This document shows, piece after piece, positions 25,063 to 33,004 of a stretch of DNA of 64,000 bases. Position 1 is the stretch's first letter, and each line of letters starts with the position of its first letter. Under the pieces are notes generated by a model. The model worked only from the letters and a program-made list of their open reading frames with translations. It was not told the origin of the DNA and made no database searches. Origin of the DNA: Thalassobius sp034670005 (GTDB taxonomy: Bacteria > Pseudomonadota > Alphaproteobacteria > Rhodobacterales > Rhodobacteraceae); contig NZ_JAXMOH010000001.1 of assembly GCF_034670005.1 (NCBI RefSeq), positions 682,001-746,000 on the forward strand, given 5' to 3'. A program made the position numbers and the translations under genes.

Positions 25063-25963
25063 CTGACAGTTTGCGGCACAATTCGTCAAGCTGATCAAAA
25101 TCGTTGTAGGACACCAGCAACTTACCGCTTTCTTTGCCGGTTTCGTGGTCGATCGTCACTTTCATTCCCAAAGCGGCGGAAAGGTCATCTTCCAACGCCC
25201 TTGTATCGGCATCCTTATCGACCGGTTTCGGTGCTTTTTCCGACTTACCGGTTTCATTGAAGATATTGTTGACCGGTTTTTTGGCCAATTTTTCTGTTTC
25301 CCGCACCGACAAGCCGGAATGGATCACTTTCTTCGCTAATGTCAGAGGATCATCCGAGGTGATAAGCGCCCGCGCGTGGCCCGCAGTCAATTTACCCTCG
25401 CGCAAAAATTCCTGTACTTCTTCCGGCAATTGCAGCAACCGCACCAAGTTCGCGATATAGCTCCGACTCTTACCCAAGACATCGGACAGCTTTTCCTGGG
25501 TATGGCCGAATTTCTCCATCAGCTGCTTATAACCTACGGCCTCTTCCACCGGGTTCAGATCTGCGCGCTGAATGTTCTCGATAATCGCGACTTCCAAAAC
25601 CTCGGTATCATCGAAATCACGCACGATCACCGGAACCGTATGCTGCATCGCCATCTGAGCGGCGCGCCAACGACGTTCACCGGCGACGATTTCAAACGAT
25701 CCGGGCGTGCCCTTTTTTTCGCGCACGATCAGTGGCTGGATAATGCCCTTTTCCTTGATCGACGCAGCCAGCTCTTCTAACTGGTCCTGCGTGAAACTAC
25801 GGCGTGGCTGATCCGGATTCGGCTGTACCTTTTCGATTGGCACCATCATATCGGGGCGGCGGCTGCCCTCTCCTGCTTCTGCAGGTGCCGGGGTCGGATT
25901 CACATCAGCCATTAGGGCTGACAGGCCGCGGCCCAAGCCGCGGGATTTGGGTCGATCGCTCAT
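25052..25963 (-). CDS. parB: Chromosome-partitioning protein ParB
   Basis: Predicted 303-residue ParB. The basic N-terminus RGLGRGLSALM is the ParA-stimulating peptide, followed by the CTP-binding/ParB domain with PNPDQPRR (about 48-55) and GERRWR (95-100), a helix-turn-helix (LSDVLGKSRSYIANLVRLL) and a C-terminal dimer domain. It loads on parS as a CTP-gated clamp. Two perfect parS sites are at 27357 and 29250. GGGAGG precedes the ATG; parA lies 15 bp upstream in the same operon. Confidence 0.96.
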   Translation of the reverse strand: MSDRPKSRGLGRGLSALMADVNPTPAPAEAGEGSRRPDMMVPIEKVQPNPDQPRRSFTQDQLEELAASIKEKGIIQPLIVREKKGTPGSFEIVAGERRWRAAQMAMQHTVPVIVRDFDDTEVLEVAIIENIQRADLNPVEEAVGYKQLMEKFGHTQEKLSDVLGKSRSYIANLVRLLQLPEEVQEFLREGKLTAGHARALITSDDPLTLAKKVIHSGLSVRETEKLAKKPVNNIFNETGKSEKAPKPVDKDADTRALEDDLSAALGMKVTIDHETGKESGKLLVSYNDFDQLDELCRKLSVTN

Positions 25964-25978
25964 ATCGCCTCCCTCTTC

Positions 25979-26791
25979 TTATTGCGCCGCAACGCGGACG
26001 TTCTTGGATAGCAGTTCTTTGGCCAGTTGCAGATACGCCACCGCACCTTTGGACGTTGGATCATATTCAAGCACAGGCACCGCATAGGACGGTGCCTCGC
26101 TGACCCGGACATTGCGTGGGATCACCGTACTGAACACCAAATCACCCAGATTGTCGCGTGCATCAGCTTCGACCTGTTGTGATAAGTTGTTGCGGGCGTC
26201 ATACATGGTCAAGACAATCCCTTCGATCCGTAAATCCTGATTTGCACTTTGTCTTACTTCCCGAATTGTCAACATCAGCTGCGACAACCCTTCCAGCGCA
26301 AAGAATTCCGACTGCAGCGGAACCAGTACCGAATGCGACGCGACCATCGCGTTGACCGTCAACAAGTTCAACGACGGGGGGCAATCAATCAGGATGAAAT
26401 CATATTCATAGGCATCCATCGCATGTTGCCGCAAAGCGTCGTGTAAAAGGAAAGACCGCTTTTCGTTCGACATCAATTCCATATCGGCCGAGCTGAGATC
26501 GACCGTTGCTGGTATGATGCTAAGCCGTTCGGTATTCGTTTGCTGAATCACGTCACCGAGGTCGACATCTTCCAGAAGCAATTCGTAGGTGGTAAATTCG
26601 CGGTCCTCGGTTTCAATTCCAAGCCCCGTCGATGCATTGCCCTGCGGATCAAGATCAACCACTAAAACCTTCTGACCAGTTGCCGCCAATGCGGCGCCCA
26701 GGTTTATCGTGGTCGTCGTTTTCCCCACCCCGCCCTTTTGATTGGCAATGGCGATGATTTTCGGACCCGGAAGGCGGGTGGGATCAGACAT
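25979..26791 (-). CDS. parA: Chromosome-partitioning ATPase ParA
   Basis: Predicted 270-residue ParA/Soj ATPase. The deviant Walker A KGGVGKTT is at about 19-26, with DLDPQGNASTGLG and the Walker B IDCPPSLNLLTVNA. It binds DNA nonspecifically in the ATP form and moves ParB-parS complexes. The start overlaps the rsmG stop by 8 bp, so rsmG-parA-parB are coupled. The N-terminal position of the P-loop, with no extra HTH domain, marks it as the chromosomal type. Confidence 0.96.
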   Translation of the reverse strand: MSDPTRLPGPKIIAIANQKGGVGKTTTTINLGAALAATGQKVLVVDLDPQGNASTGLGIETEDREFTTYELLLEDVDLGDVIQQTNTERLSIIPATVDLSSADMELMSNEKRSFLLHDALRQHAMDAYEYDFILIDCPPSLNLLTVNAMVASHSVLVPLQSEFFALEGLSQLMLTIREVRQSANQDLRIEGIVLTMYDARNNLSQQVEADARDNLGDLVFSTVIPRNVRVSEAPSYAVPVLEYDPTSKGAVAYLQLAKELLSKNVRVAAQ

Positions 26792-27392
26792 GTTCGATAT
26801 CCTCGATTCTTAGAATGACTGCACCAGCATCGGTTTCACTTTTAAAACGCTGACAGGCGAATCGCCATGTTTGACGCGCCTCTAGCACTTCTTTTTCCCA
26901 ATTGACGCCTTTTGGAAACAGCGCCACACCACCCTGTCCCAAATGGAAATCGGCAAAATCCAAGAGCATCGGCAAATCTGCCAAAGCACGGGCGGAAACC
27001 ACATCAGCCTTCAAGGACGGAATATTTTCGACCCTGTCATTTATCGTCAAAGCGCTGATCCCAGTTTCCCGTATTACCGTGCGCAGGAACGCTACTTTTC
27101 TGGTGTCACTTTCGACCAAGGTAACCTGTAGGTCCGGCGACTTCTCTGCAGCGAGAATTGCGATCACCAACCCAGGGAAACCGCCACCACTACCAAAATC
27201 GGCCCAAAGCTTTGCTCCTTGCGGTGCATACTGGTACATCTGGGCTGAATCGATGAAATGACGATCCCACATATTTTCCAGCGTCGATCGTGACACCAAA
27301 TTGATGCTCGGATTCCATTTCGTTAACAGCGCGGCATAGCGTTCCAGCCGCTCCATTGTTTCACGTGAAACATCAAGACCTATTTGTCTCAC
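26784..27392 (-). CDS. rsmG: 16S rRNA (guanine-N7) methyltransferase RsmG
   Basis: Predicted 202-residue SAM methyltransferase modifying G527 of 16S rRNA. The conserved DFGSGGGFPGLVIAI SAM loop and the LVSRSTLENMWDRHFIDS block are typical. The start is a GTG at 27392 whose last bases overlap the TGA of mnmG (GTGA); a longer ATG-started frame lies inside mnmG. The codons for VSRET coincide with a perfect parS site (27357-27372), so this N-terminal stretch is shaped by DNA-level constraint. Confidence 0.93.
   Translation of the reverse strand: MRQIGLDVSRETMERLERYAALLTKWNPSINLVSRSTLENMWDRHFIDSAQMYQYAPQGAKLWADFGSGGGFPGLVIAILAAEKSPDLQVTLVESDTRKVAFLRTVIRETGISALTINDRVENIPSLKADVVSARALADLPMLLDFADFHLGQGGVALFPKGVNWEKEVLEARQTWRFACQRFKSETDAGAVILRIEDIEHV
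27357..27372. other. parS: parS centromere site 1
   Basis: TGTTTCACGTGAAACA, a perfect 16-bp palindrome identical to the consensus bound by chromosomal ParB. It lies within the rsmG coding sequence (codons for VSRET), about 4.7 kb from the proposed origin and 1.4 kb from parB. Confidence 0.95.
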
Positions 27393-29266
27393 GCAGTTCT
27401 TTCCTTTCTGGACCGGCGCAACTTGGCCAAGAGCAAAGTCAACGCCGCCGGCGTCATCCCGTCTACTCGCGCTGCCTGTGCCAGGTTTTCTGGACATGCC
27501 TGGCCGAGTTTAAGCTTCAACTCATTAGACAATCCCACGATAGAATCGTAGGAAAAATCAACTGGAATAACCTGCTTTTCATCCCGCTTAACTGCCTCTA
27601 CATCGCGTTTCTGCCTCTCGATATAGTTGGCGTACAAGGCATCCTTTTCCAACTGACTTCTGGATTCAGAATCTATTTCTGACAATTCAGGATCTAATAC
27701 GATCAGGTGATCAAATCCAACGTTCGGAAATGACAGTATCTGAAACAAACTGCGCCGGGCACCATCCTGATTGACAGAGAAACCATGATCTTTCAGCTGC
27801 TGCGGTGTGAAGCTGGCTTGCTGAAGGTGAACCTTCCCTTTTTCAAGTCGCTCCATCTTCTGTTCAAAGGCAATTTTGCGTTCTTCGCCCACGCAGCCGA
27901 TTTCGATCCCCTTCCCGGTCAATCTCTGATCAGCATTGTCAGCCCGCAACGACAACCGGAATTCTGCACGCGAGGTAAACATGCGATAAGGTTCACTCAC
28001 GCCGCGGGTGATCAAATCATCAATCATCACACCGATATAGCTGTCGGAACGGCTGAACAGCACCGGATCACGACCCAATGCTTCGGCTGCGGCATTCAGT
28101 CCTGCTGCCAAACCTTGTGCTGCCGCCTCTTCATATCCTGTCGTGCCGTTTATCTGCCCTGCCAGATACAGGCCTGGAACCGATTTGACTGACAATCTCG
28201 AATCCAACGCCCGAGGATCAACGTAATCATATTCGATAGCATAACCCGGTTGCAGAATATCCGTATCTTCAAGACCGTAGATCGAATGCACATAATCGCG
28301 CTGCACATCTTCGGGCAGTGAAGTGGAAATTCCGTTCGGGTAAACCGTGTGGTCGTCGAGTCCCTCGGGTTCCAGAAATACCTGATGCGAAGTCTTGTCG
28401 GAAAATCGCACGATCTTGTCCTCGATCGACGGACAATATCGCGGCCCTACCCCTTCGATATGACCGCCATACATCGCAGAGCGATCCAGGTTTTCCCGGA
28501 TTATATCATGGGTGTGTTCATTGGTGTGGGTGATCCCGCAAGAGATCTGTCGTACGGACGGACCCTTCGACAAGAAGGAAAACATGACCGGATCATCATC
28601 TCCGGGCTGCATCTCCAGAAGATCCCACTTGATCGTCCGTCCATCCAAACGCGGCGGCGTACCCGTTTTCAACCGACCCAAGGGCAATTCAAAGGAATCG
28701 ATCCTTTCAGCAAGCTTTACCGAAGGCTTATCGCCCATCCGACCGCCGGGACGACGTTCGTTTCCAATATGGATCACACCACGCAGAAATGTACCTGTGG
28801 TCAAGACAACCTGCTGCGCTGTTAACTTAGACCCATCCGCCAGAACGATGCCGGAAACCCGGTCCCCGTTCATGATGAAATCTGTGGCCTCGCCCTCTAC
28901 GATCTGCAGGTTGGGTTGGATCTCAATCGCGGCCAACATGGCCTGACGATAGAGTTTACGATCAGATTGACAACGCGGCCCCTGCACCGCTGGGCCTTTG
29001 CGCCGATTCAGCAGTCGGAATTGAATGCCGGACACATCCGCAACCCGCCCCATAACGCCATCCAGAGCATCGACTTCGCGCACCAGATGCCCCTTACCCA
29101 ACCCGCCAATCGCCGGGTTGCAGGACATTACCCCTATTCCGTCCTTACGAAGCGTGACCATAGCGGTACGCGCGCCCATCCGAGCCGCTGCATGAGCAGC
29201 GTCAGAACCGGCATGTCCACCACCGATCACGATCACATCGAAGTCGAATTGTTTCACGTGAAACAC
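27389..29266 (-). CDS. mnmG: tRNA uridine-5-carboxymethylaminomethyl modification enzyme MnmG
   Basis: Predicted 625-residue FAD protein (GidA). FAD-binding motif VIVIGGGHAGSDAAHAAARMG at about 11-31; the GidA signatures GPRYCPSIEDKI and the catalytic-Cys region SCNPAIGGLGKGH are intact. With MnmE it installs cmnm5/nm5 groups at U34 of tRNAs. The start is GTG 29266, three bases after the mnmE stop, with GGGAAG upstream; the encoded MFHVKQ derives from a parS palindrome. The full length matches the family. Confidence 0.96.
   Translation of the reverse strand: MFHVKQFDFDVIVIGGGHAGSDAAHAAARMGARTAMVTLRKDGIGVMSCNPAIGGLGKGHLVREVDALDGVMGRVADVSGIQFRLLNRRKGPAVQGPRCQSDRKLYRQAMLAAIEIQPNLQIVEGEATDFIMNGDRVSGIVLADGSKLTAQQVVLTTGTFLRGVIHIGNERRPGGRMGDKPSVKLAERIDSFELPLGRLKTGTPPRLDGRTIKWDLLEMQPGDDDPVMFSFLSKGPSVRQISCGITHTNEHTHDIIRENLDRSAMYGGHIEGVGPRYCPSIEDKIVRFSDKTSHQVFLEPEGLDDHTVYPNGISTSLPEDVQRDYVHSIYGLEDTDILQPGYAIEYDYVDPRALDSRLSVKSVPGLYLAGQINGTTGYEEAAAQGLAAGLNAAAEALGRDPVLFSRSDSYIGVMIDDLITRGVSEPYRMFTSRAEFRLSLRADNADQRLTGKGIEIGCVGEERKIAFEQKMERLEKGKVHLQQASFTPQQLKDHGFSVNQDGARRSLFQILSFPNVGFDHLIVLDPELSEIDSESRSQLEKDALYANYIERQKRDVEAVKRDEKQVIPVDFSYDSIVGLSNELKLKLGQACPENLAQAARVDGMTPAALTLLLAKLRRSRKERTA
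29250..29265. other. parS: parS centromere site 2
   Basis: A second perfect TGTTTCACGTGAAACA, overlapping the start codon of mnmG and encoding FHVK. It lies 1.9 kb from site 1 and about 2.8 kb from the proposed origin. Confidence 0.95.
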
Positions 29267-29269
29267 TCC

Positions 29270-30556
29270 TCACTTCCCAAGGCAAAAGCTGGAAAAGATT
29301 TCGTCCAGCAGGTTTTCAACATCTATCCGGCCCGTCAACGCGTCCAGCGCCCGGATAGCGGTGCGCATTTCTTCAGCGGCAATATCAGACATATCTTCGC
29401 CCATCGCGACAAGATTCTTTGCCTCCTGCAACGCCTGCACCGCGATCCGCATAGACGCGCGATGCCGTTCCCGCGTGGCGATGCCGATATTCGCAGTGCG
29501 TTGCGACAGACATTCGGTGATCCTATTTACCAGATTCGAAACCCCTTCACCACTGGCACCGGACACCGCACCGGATTTATCCTGTAACAAATCAGCCTTT
29601 GCTTTCAGAATGATATCCTCGGGCAATGGTTCAAAATCCGGTTCCTGTTCCCCTTCGATCAGGAACACTCGCAGATCGGCCATAGCGGCACGTTCGCGTG
29701 CCCGCGCGATACCTATCTCTTCAACTTTGTCCTGGGTGTCGCGCAGTCCAGCCGTGTCCAAAAGCGTCACCGGTAAACCGCCCAGATCCATCCGGACTTC
29801 GATCACATCCCGCGTTGTTCCGGCATATTCGGATGTGATAGCCGCATCGCGCCCGGCAAGCGCGTTAAGTAAGGTCGACTTCCCGACATTCGGCGCCCCA
29901 ACGATCGCGACTTCAAACCCTGTTCGAACTCGCTCTGCAGCAGATACACCCGCGATTTCGTCACTCAATGTTGCAATCACCAAATCCAACAGTTCATTTA
30001 CTTCCGGCGACACATCGACAGGTATATCTTCGTCGGCGAAATCAATTGTCGCCTCCAACAAGGATGCTGCCCGGATCAGATCACGACGCCATTCCTCGGC
30101 CCGATTACCCAGATCACCGGACAGAACCCGTAATGCCTGCCGTCTTTGCGCTTCGGTTTCCGCTTCAATCAGGTCGGCCAAACCTTCGACCTGAGCGAGA
30201 TCCAAACGTCCGTTTTCCAGAGCACGACGGGTAAATTCACCCGGTTCTGCCTGCCGCAACCCATCCATATTACTCAATTCGCGCAGAACGGAGGCGACAA
30301 CTGCCACCGACCCATGCAACTGAAACTCAACCACCTGTTCGCCGGTGAAGCTGGATTTATCTGCGAAGGTCAGGATCAGAGCTTCGTCCAGACGCACCCC
30401 CTGCCCGTCCCTGAGCAGCCTCAGCCCTGCCTTCCGAGGTTCTGGCAAGATCCCGGCCAGACGTTCTCCAGCACCAAAGGCAAGCGGGCCGGACACGCGG
30501 ATCACCGCGACCCCGGCCTTGCCATGGGCTGTGGCAAGGGCGAAAATCGTGTCCAT
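29270..30556 (-). CDS. mnmE: tRNA modification GTPase MnmE
   Basis: Predicted 428-residue GTPase. The N-terminal tetrahydrofolate-binding domain (DTIFALATAHGKAGVAVIRVSGP) precedes the helical domain, which carries an inserted G domain with P-loop GAPNVGKST (about 215-224), DTAGLR and NKxD-like AKADL. The C-terminus FCLGK is the expected C-x-G-K catalytic tail. It partners MnmG in U34 modification. It is 21 bp downstream of rho and 3 bp upstream of mnmG. Confidence 0.95.
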   Translation of the reverse strand: MDTIFALATAHGKAGVAVIRVSGPLAFGAGERLAGILPEPRKAGLRLLRDGQGVRLDEALILTFADKSSFTGEQVVEFQLHGSVAVVASVLRELSNMDGLRQAEPGEFTRRALENGRLDLAQVEGLADLIEAETEAQRRQALRVLSGDLGNRAEEWRRDLIRAASLLEATIDFADEDIPVDVSPEVNELLDLVIATLSDEIAGVSAAERVRTGFEVAIVGAPNVGKSTLLNALAGRDAAITSEYAGTTRDVIEVRMDLGGLPVTLLDTAGLRDTQDKVEEIGIARARERAAMADLRVFLIEGEQEPDFEPLPEDIILKAKADLLQDKSGAVSGASGEGVSNLVNRITECLSQRTANIGIATRERHRASMRIAVQALQEAKNLVAMGEDMSDIAAEEMRTAIRALDALTGRIDVENLLDEIFSSFCLGK

Positions 30557-30577
30557 TTGTCAGATCCTGTAGCGGGT

Positions 30578-31849
30578 TTAGCCGTTCATTGAGTCGAAGA
30601 ATTCTTCGTTGCTCTTGGTCTGCTTTAGTTTCGAAATCAGGAACTCGATCGCATCAGTGGTGCCCATCGGGTTCAGAATGCGCCGCAGAACAAAAGTTTT
30701 CTGAAGATTTCTTGAATCGACAAGCAACTCTTCTTTCCGGGTGCCGGATTTGAGGATGTCCATCGCCGGGAAGACACGCTTATCCGCGACCTTCCGATCG
30801 AGAACGATTTCACTGTTACCAGTGCCTTTGAATTCTTCAAAGATCACTTCGTCCATCCGGCTGCCGGTATCGACCAACGCAGTTGCGATAATCGTCAATG
30901 ACCCGCCCTCTTCGATATTCCGCGCCGCGCCAAAGAAACGCTTAGGACGTTGCAACGCGTTCGCGTCCACACCGCCGGTCAGAACTTTACCAGAGGATGG
31001 CACGACAGTGTTGAACGCTCTACCAAGTCTTGTGATAGAATCAAGGAGAATAACAACATCTCGTTTATGTTCCACCAGTCGCTTGGCTTTTTCGATCACC
31101 ATTTCCGACACCGCGACGTGACGTGTCGCCGGTTCGTCGAAGGTCGAAGAAATCACTTCCCCCTTCACAGACCGCTGCATATCGGTAACTTCTTCGGGCC
31201 GTTCATCAATCAGCAGGACAATCAGATAACATTCCGGGTGATTGGTTTCGATCGAATGCGCGATATTCTGCAACAGGACCGTCTTACCGGTCCGTGGCGG
31301 TGCCACGATCAGCGACCGCTGGCCTTTACCGATCGGCGCCACCAGGTCAATAATCCGGGCAGAGCGATCTTTGATGGTGGGATCTTCGATCTCCATCTTC
31401 AGGCGCTCGTCAGGATAAAGCGGTGTCAGGTTGTCAAAGGCGATCTTGTGCCGCGCCTTTTCCGGTTCCTCAAAATTGATCGCTTCGACCGAGGTCAAAG
31501 CAAAATACCGTTCGCTTTCCTCGGGCGCCTTGATCACGCCGTCTACCGTATCGCCGGTCCGCAGCGAATATTTTCGGATCATTTCGGGGGATACATAGAT
31601 ATCATCAGGACCGGCCAGATAATTCGCCTCGGGCGACCGCAGGAAACCGAATCCGTCCTGAAGAACCTCCAAAACGCCGTCACCGCCGATTTCCCAACCT
31701 TCATCCGCCATTTCCCGAAGGATCTGGAACATCATGTCGCCTTTACGCATGGTCGAAGCGTTTTCGATCTCCAGCTCTTCGGCCATAGACAGAAGGTCTT
31801 TGGGGCTTTTCGCCTTGAGTTCAGATAGGTTCAGGCGTTCTTGGGTCAT
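30578..31849 (-). CDS. rho: Transcription termination factor Rho
   Basis: Predicted 423-residue Rho hexameric helicase. An N-terminal helical domain (LNLSELKAKSPKDLLSMAEELEIE) and an RNA-binding cold-shock-like domain (GFGFLRSPEANYLAGPDDIYVS) precede the ATPase with P-loop APPRTGKT and the Q/R loops. The start is ATG 31849 (MTQERLNL), preceded by AGGA; upstream in-frame ATGs at 31864 and 31909 lack family sequence. It is the first gene left of the proposed origin. Its leader contains an attenuator-like hairpin (31902-31925). Confidence 0.95.
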   Translation of the reverse strand: MTQERLNLSELKAKSPKDLLSMAEELEIENASTMRKGDMMFQILREMADEGWEIGGDGVLEVLQDGFGFLRSPEANYLAGPDDIYVSPEMIRKYSLRTGDTVDGVIKAPEESERYFALTSVEAINFEEPEKARHKIAFDNLTPLYPDERLKMEIEDPTIKDRSARIIDLVAPIGKGQRSLIVAPPRTGKTVLLQNIAHSIETNHPECYLIVLLIDERPEEVTDMQRSVKGEVISSTFDEPATRHVAVSEMVIEKAKRLVEHKRDVVILLDSITRLGRAFNTVVPSSGKVLTGGVDANALQRPKRFFGAARNIEEGGSLTIIATALVDTGSRMDEVIFEEFKGTGNSEIVLDRKVADKRVFPAMDILKSGTRKEELLVDSRNLQKTFVLRRILNPMGTTDAIEFLISKLKQTKSNEEFFDSMNG

Positions 31850-31901
31850 GGAATAATCCTGCATCAACCCAAGAAAGGGCTGCTGTATCTTACAGTGATG
31901 G

Positions 31902-31925
31902 AAAAACAAATCCCCCGGACGGGGG
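31902..31925 (-). promoter_or_regulatory. Terminator-like hairpin in the rho leader
   Basis: On the minus strand CCCCC-GTCC-GGGGG (31925-31912) forms a five-GC-pair tetraloop hairpin immediately followed by ATTTGTTTTT. It lies about 62 bp upstream of the rho ATG. It could attenuate rho transcription or end transcripts leaving the origin region leftward. The stem is short, so strength is uncertain. Confidence 0.5.
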
Positions 31926-32007
31926 CTTGGCCAAGGATATAGGGCTTGGCCCTTTCTGAGTCAATTCCGATCATGGCACGGTAAGTGCAAGGTATCGGCT
32001 TGGGTCC

Positions 32008-32035
32008 CCTTAAATAATATTAGAAAGATTTAAGG
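32008..32035. repeat. AT-rich inverted repeat, candidate DNA-unwinding element
   Basis: CCTTAAAT and ATTTAAGG are exact 8-bp inverted repeats separated by 12 A/T-dominated bases. In a window that is otherwise GC-rich, this is the most AT-rich stretch near the centre, and it suits a duplex-unwinding element next to the DnaA box at 32065. Confidence 0.6.
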
Positions 32036-32064
32036 TTTGAAGTCGTATTAGGCAGCGGGATTTC

Positions 32065-32073
32065 TGTGGATTA
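32065..32073 (-). promoter_or_regulatory. Predicted DnaA box (one mismatch)
   Basis: TGTGGATTA on the plus strand, i.e. TAATCCACA on the minus strand, differing at one base from TTATCCACA. It is 30 bp from the AT-rich inverted repeat. Confidence 0.55.
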
Positions 32074-32173
32074 TCGAGTTACCCCAAGGGTTTTGAACCG
32101 GCAAGTAAGCCTGTAGAAAACGTTATGGACATCTTGGGTATTCTACCTGAATGTTCTGAAAATTAGCCCATAG

Positions 32174-32186
32174 TATCAATTCGTTA
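32174..32186 (+). promoter_or_regulatory. Predicted IHF binding site
   Basis: TATCAATTCGTTA matches the IHF consensus WATCAANNNNTTR at every defined position. IHF bends origin DNA in Caulobacter and E. coli. A single short motif match, so modest confidence. Confidence 0.45.
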
Positions 32187-32396
32187 TGTTCAACCTGATG
32201 CGGAACCGTGTCCGGGGATAGTTTCTGGATTTTCACTGTGTAGATCGGCTTAGGCACATCATCGGACTTATCCTTACCCAGAATGGAAAACACCGGGGTG
32301 AACTGGGGTCGAAACGGTGAGTTTGTCGCGGCTTGCAAACTTTGGCCGAAGCATCCAGAACTCATCACCAAGACATTCCCTTCTTTCCTCACGGGT

Positions 32397-32405
32397 TTAT
32401 CCACA
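32397..32405 (+). promoter_or_regulatory. Perfect DnaA box overlapping the maf start codon
   Basis: TTATCCACA matches the strong DnaA-box consensus exactly. Its last base is the A of the maf ATG, so bound DnaA would sit on the maf translation start region. Confidence 0.7.
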
Positions 32406-33004
32406 TGGCTGATGATCTCATCCTCGCGTCCGGGTCCGAGATACGACAGAATCTGCTCAGAAATGCGAAGGTTTCATTCCGAATCGAAAAGCCCCGAGTC
32501 GATGAAGAAATGGTGAAGGCATCTCTGCTGGCCGAGGATGCCAAGCCACGTGATATCGCTGATACGCTGGCGGAAATGAAGGCGCTGAAGGTGAGCGAAA
32601 AATTTCCTGACGCTTTGGTTATCGGATGCGATCAGGTTCTGGATTTCAATGGTCTGATCCTGTCGAAACCAACCTCAAGACAAGATGCACGCAGTCAGCT
32701 GCAACAGTTACGCGGTGAACGTCACATGTTGTTGTCCGCTGCGGTGATCTGTCAGGCTGGTAAACCGATCTGGCGTCATATCGGTCAGGTCCGATTGCGG
32801 ATGCGCGATTTTTCGGATGACTATCTCGATGGCTATCTCGACCGCAACTGGCCGGAAATCGGATATTGTGTTGGATCCTATAAGTTGGAAGAAGAAGGTG
32901 TAAGGTTGTTTTCCCGTATCGACGGCGATTACTTTACAGTCTTAGGGTTGCCCCTTCTGGAACTCCTGTCCTACCTGACTCTGCGAGGAGAGCTGCAACA
33001 ATGA
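32405..33004 (+). CDS. Maf-family nucleoside triphosphate pyrophosphatase
   Basis: Predicted 199-residue Maf/HAM1-type house-cleaning pyrophosphatase. The N-terminal LILASGSEIRQNLL is the family substrate-binding motif; the conserved SKPTS and GCDQVL blocks follow. Family members hydrolyse dTTP/UTP or modified nucleotides; this branch (origin-linked in alphaproteobacteria) is not assigned a substrate. The start ATG overlaps a DnaA box. It leads the operon maf-aroE-coaE-dnaQ, all overlapping by 4-8 bp, transcribed away from the origin. Confidence 0.9.
   Translation: MADDLILASGSEIRQNLLRNAKVSFRIEKPRVDEEMVKASLLAEDAKPRDIADTLAEMKALKVSEKFPDALVIGCDQVLDFNGLILSKPTSRQDARSQLQQLRGERHMLLSAAVICQAGKPIWRHIGQVRLRMRDFSDDYLDGYLDRNWPEIGYCVGSYKLEEEGVRLFSRIDGDYFTVLGLPLLELLSYLTLRGELQQ

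Larger units (their letters stand above)
31850..32404. other. oriC: Candidate chromosomal replication origin (oriC), gene-free region between rho and maf
   Basis: This is a 555-bp stretch with no convincing gene, and genes on both sides point away from it. Direct sequence features: an AT-rich core at 32010-32033 bounded by the inverted repeat CCTTAAAT / ATTTAAGG (32008-32015, 32028-32035); a 1-mismatch DnaA box at 32065-32073; 2-mismatch boxes at 32112-32120, 32123-32131 and 32268-32276; a perfect TTATCCACA at 32397-32405; an IHF-type site at 32174-32186; a GAGTC (CcrM-type GANTC) at 31958; and a 10-bp direct repeat GGGCTTGGCC (31923, 31942). Caulobacter-type origins lie in the same neighbourhood (rho/mnmE side versus maf-aroE-coaE-dnaQ side), and parABS is within 7 kb. 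Confidence 0.65.

Noticed and set aside
32123..32404. 93-residue open frame in the proposed origin, minus strand
   Set aside because: No good start codon (GTG overlapping a DnaA box), no recognisable family, and it lies amid AT-rich and DnaA-box sequence. A short protein cannot be excluded.
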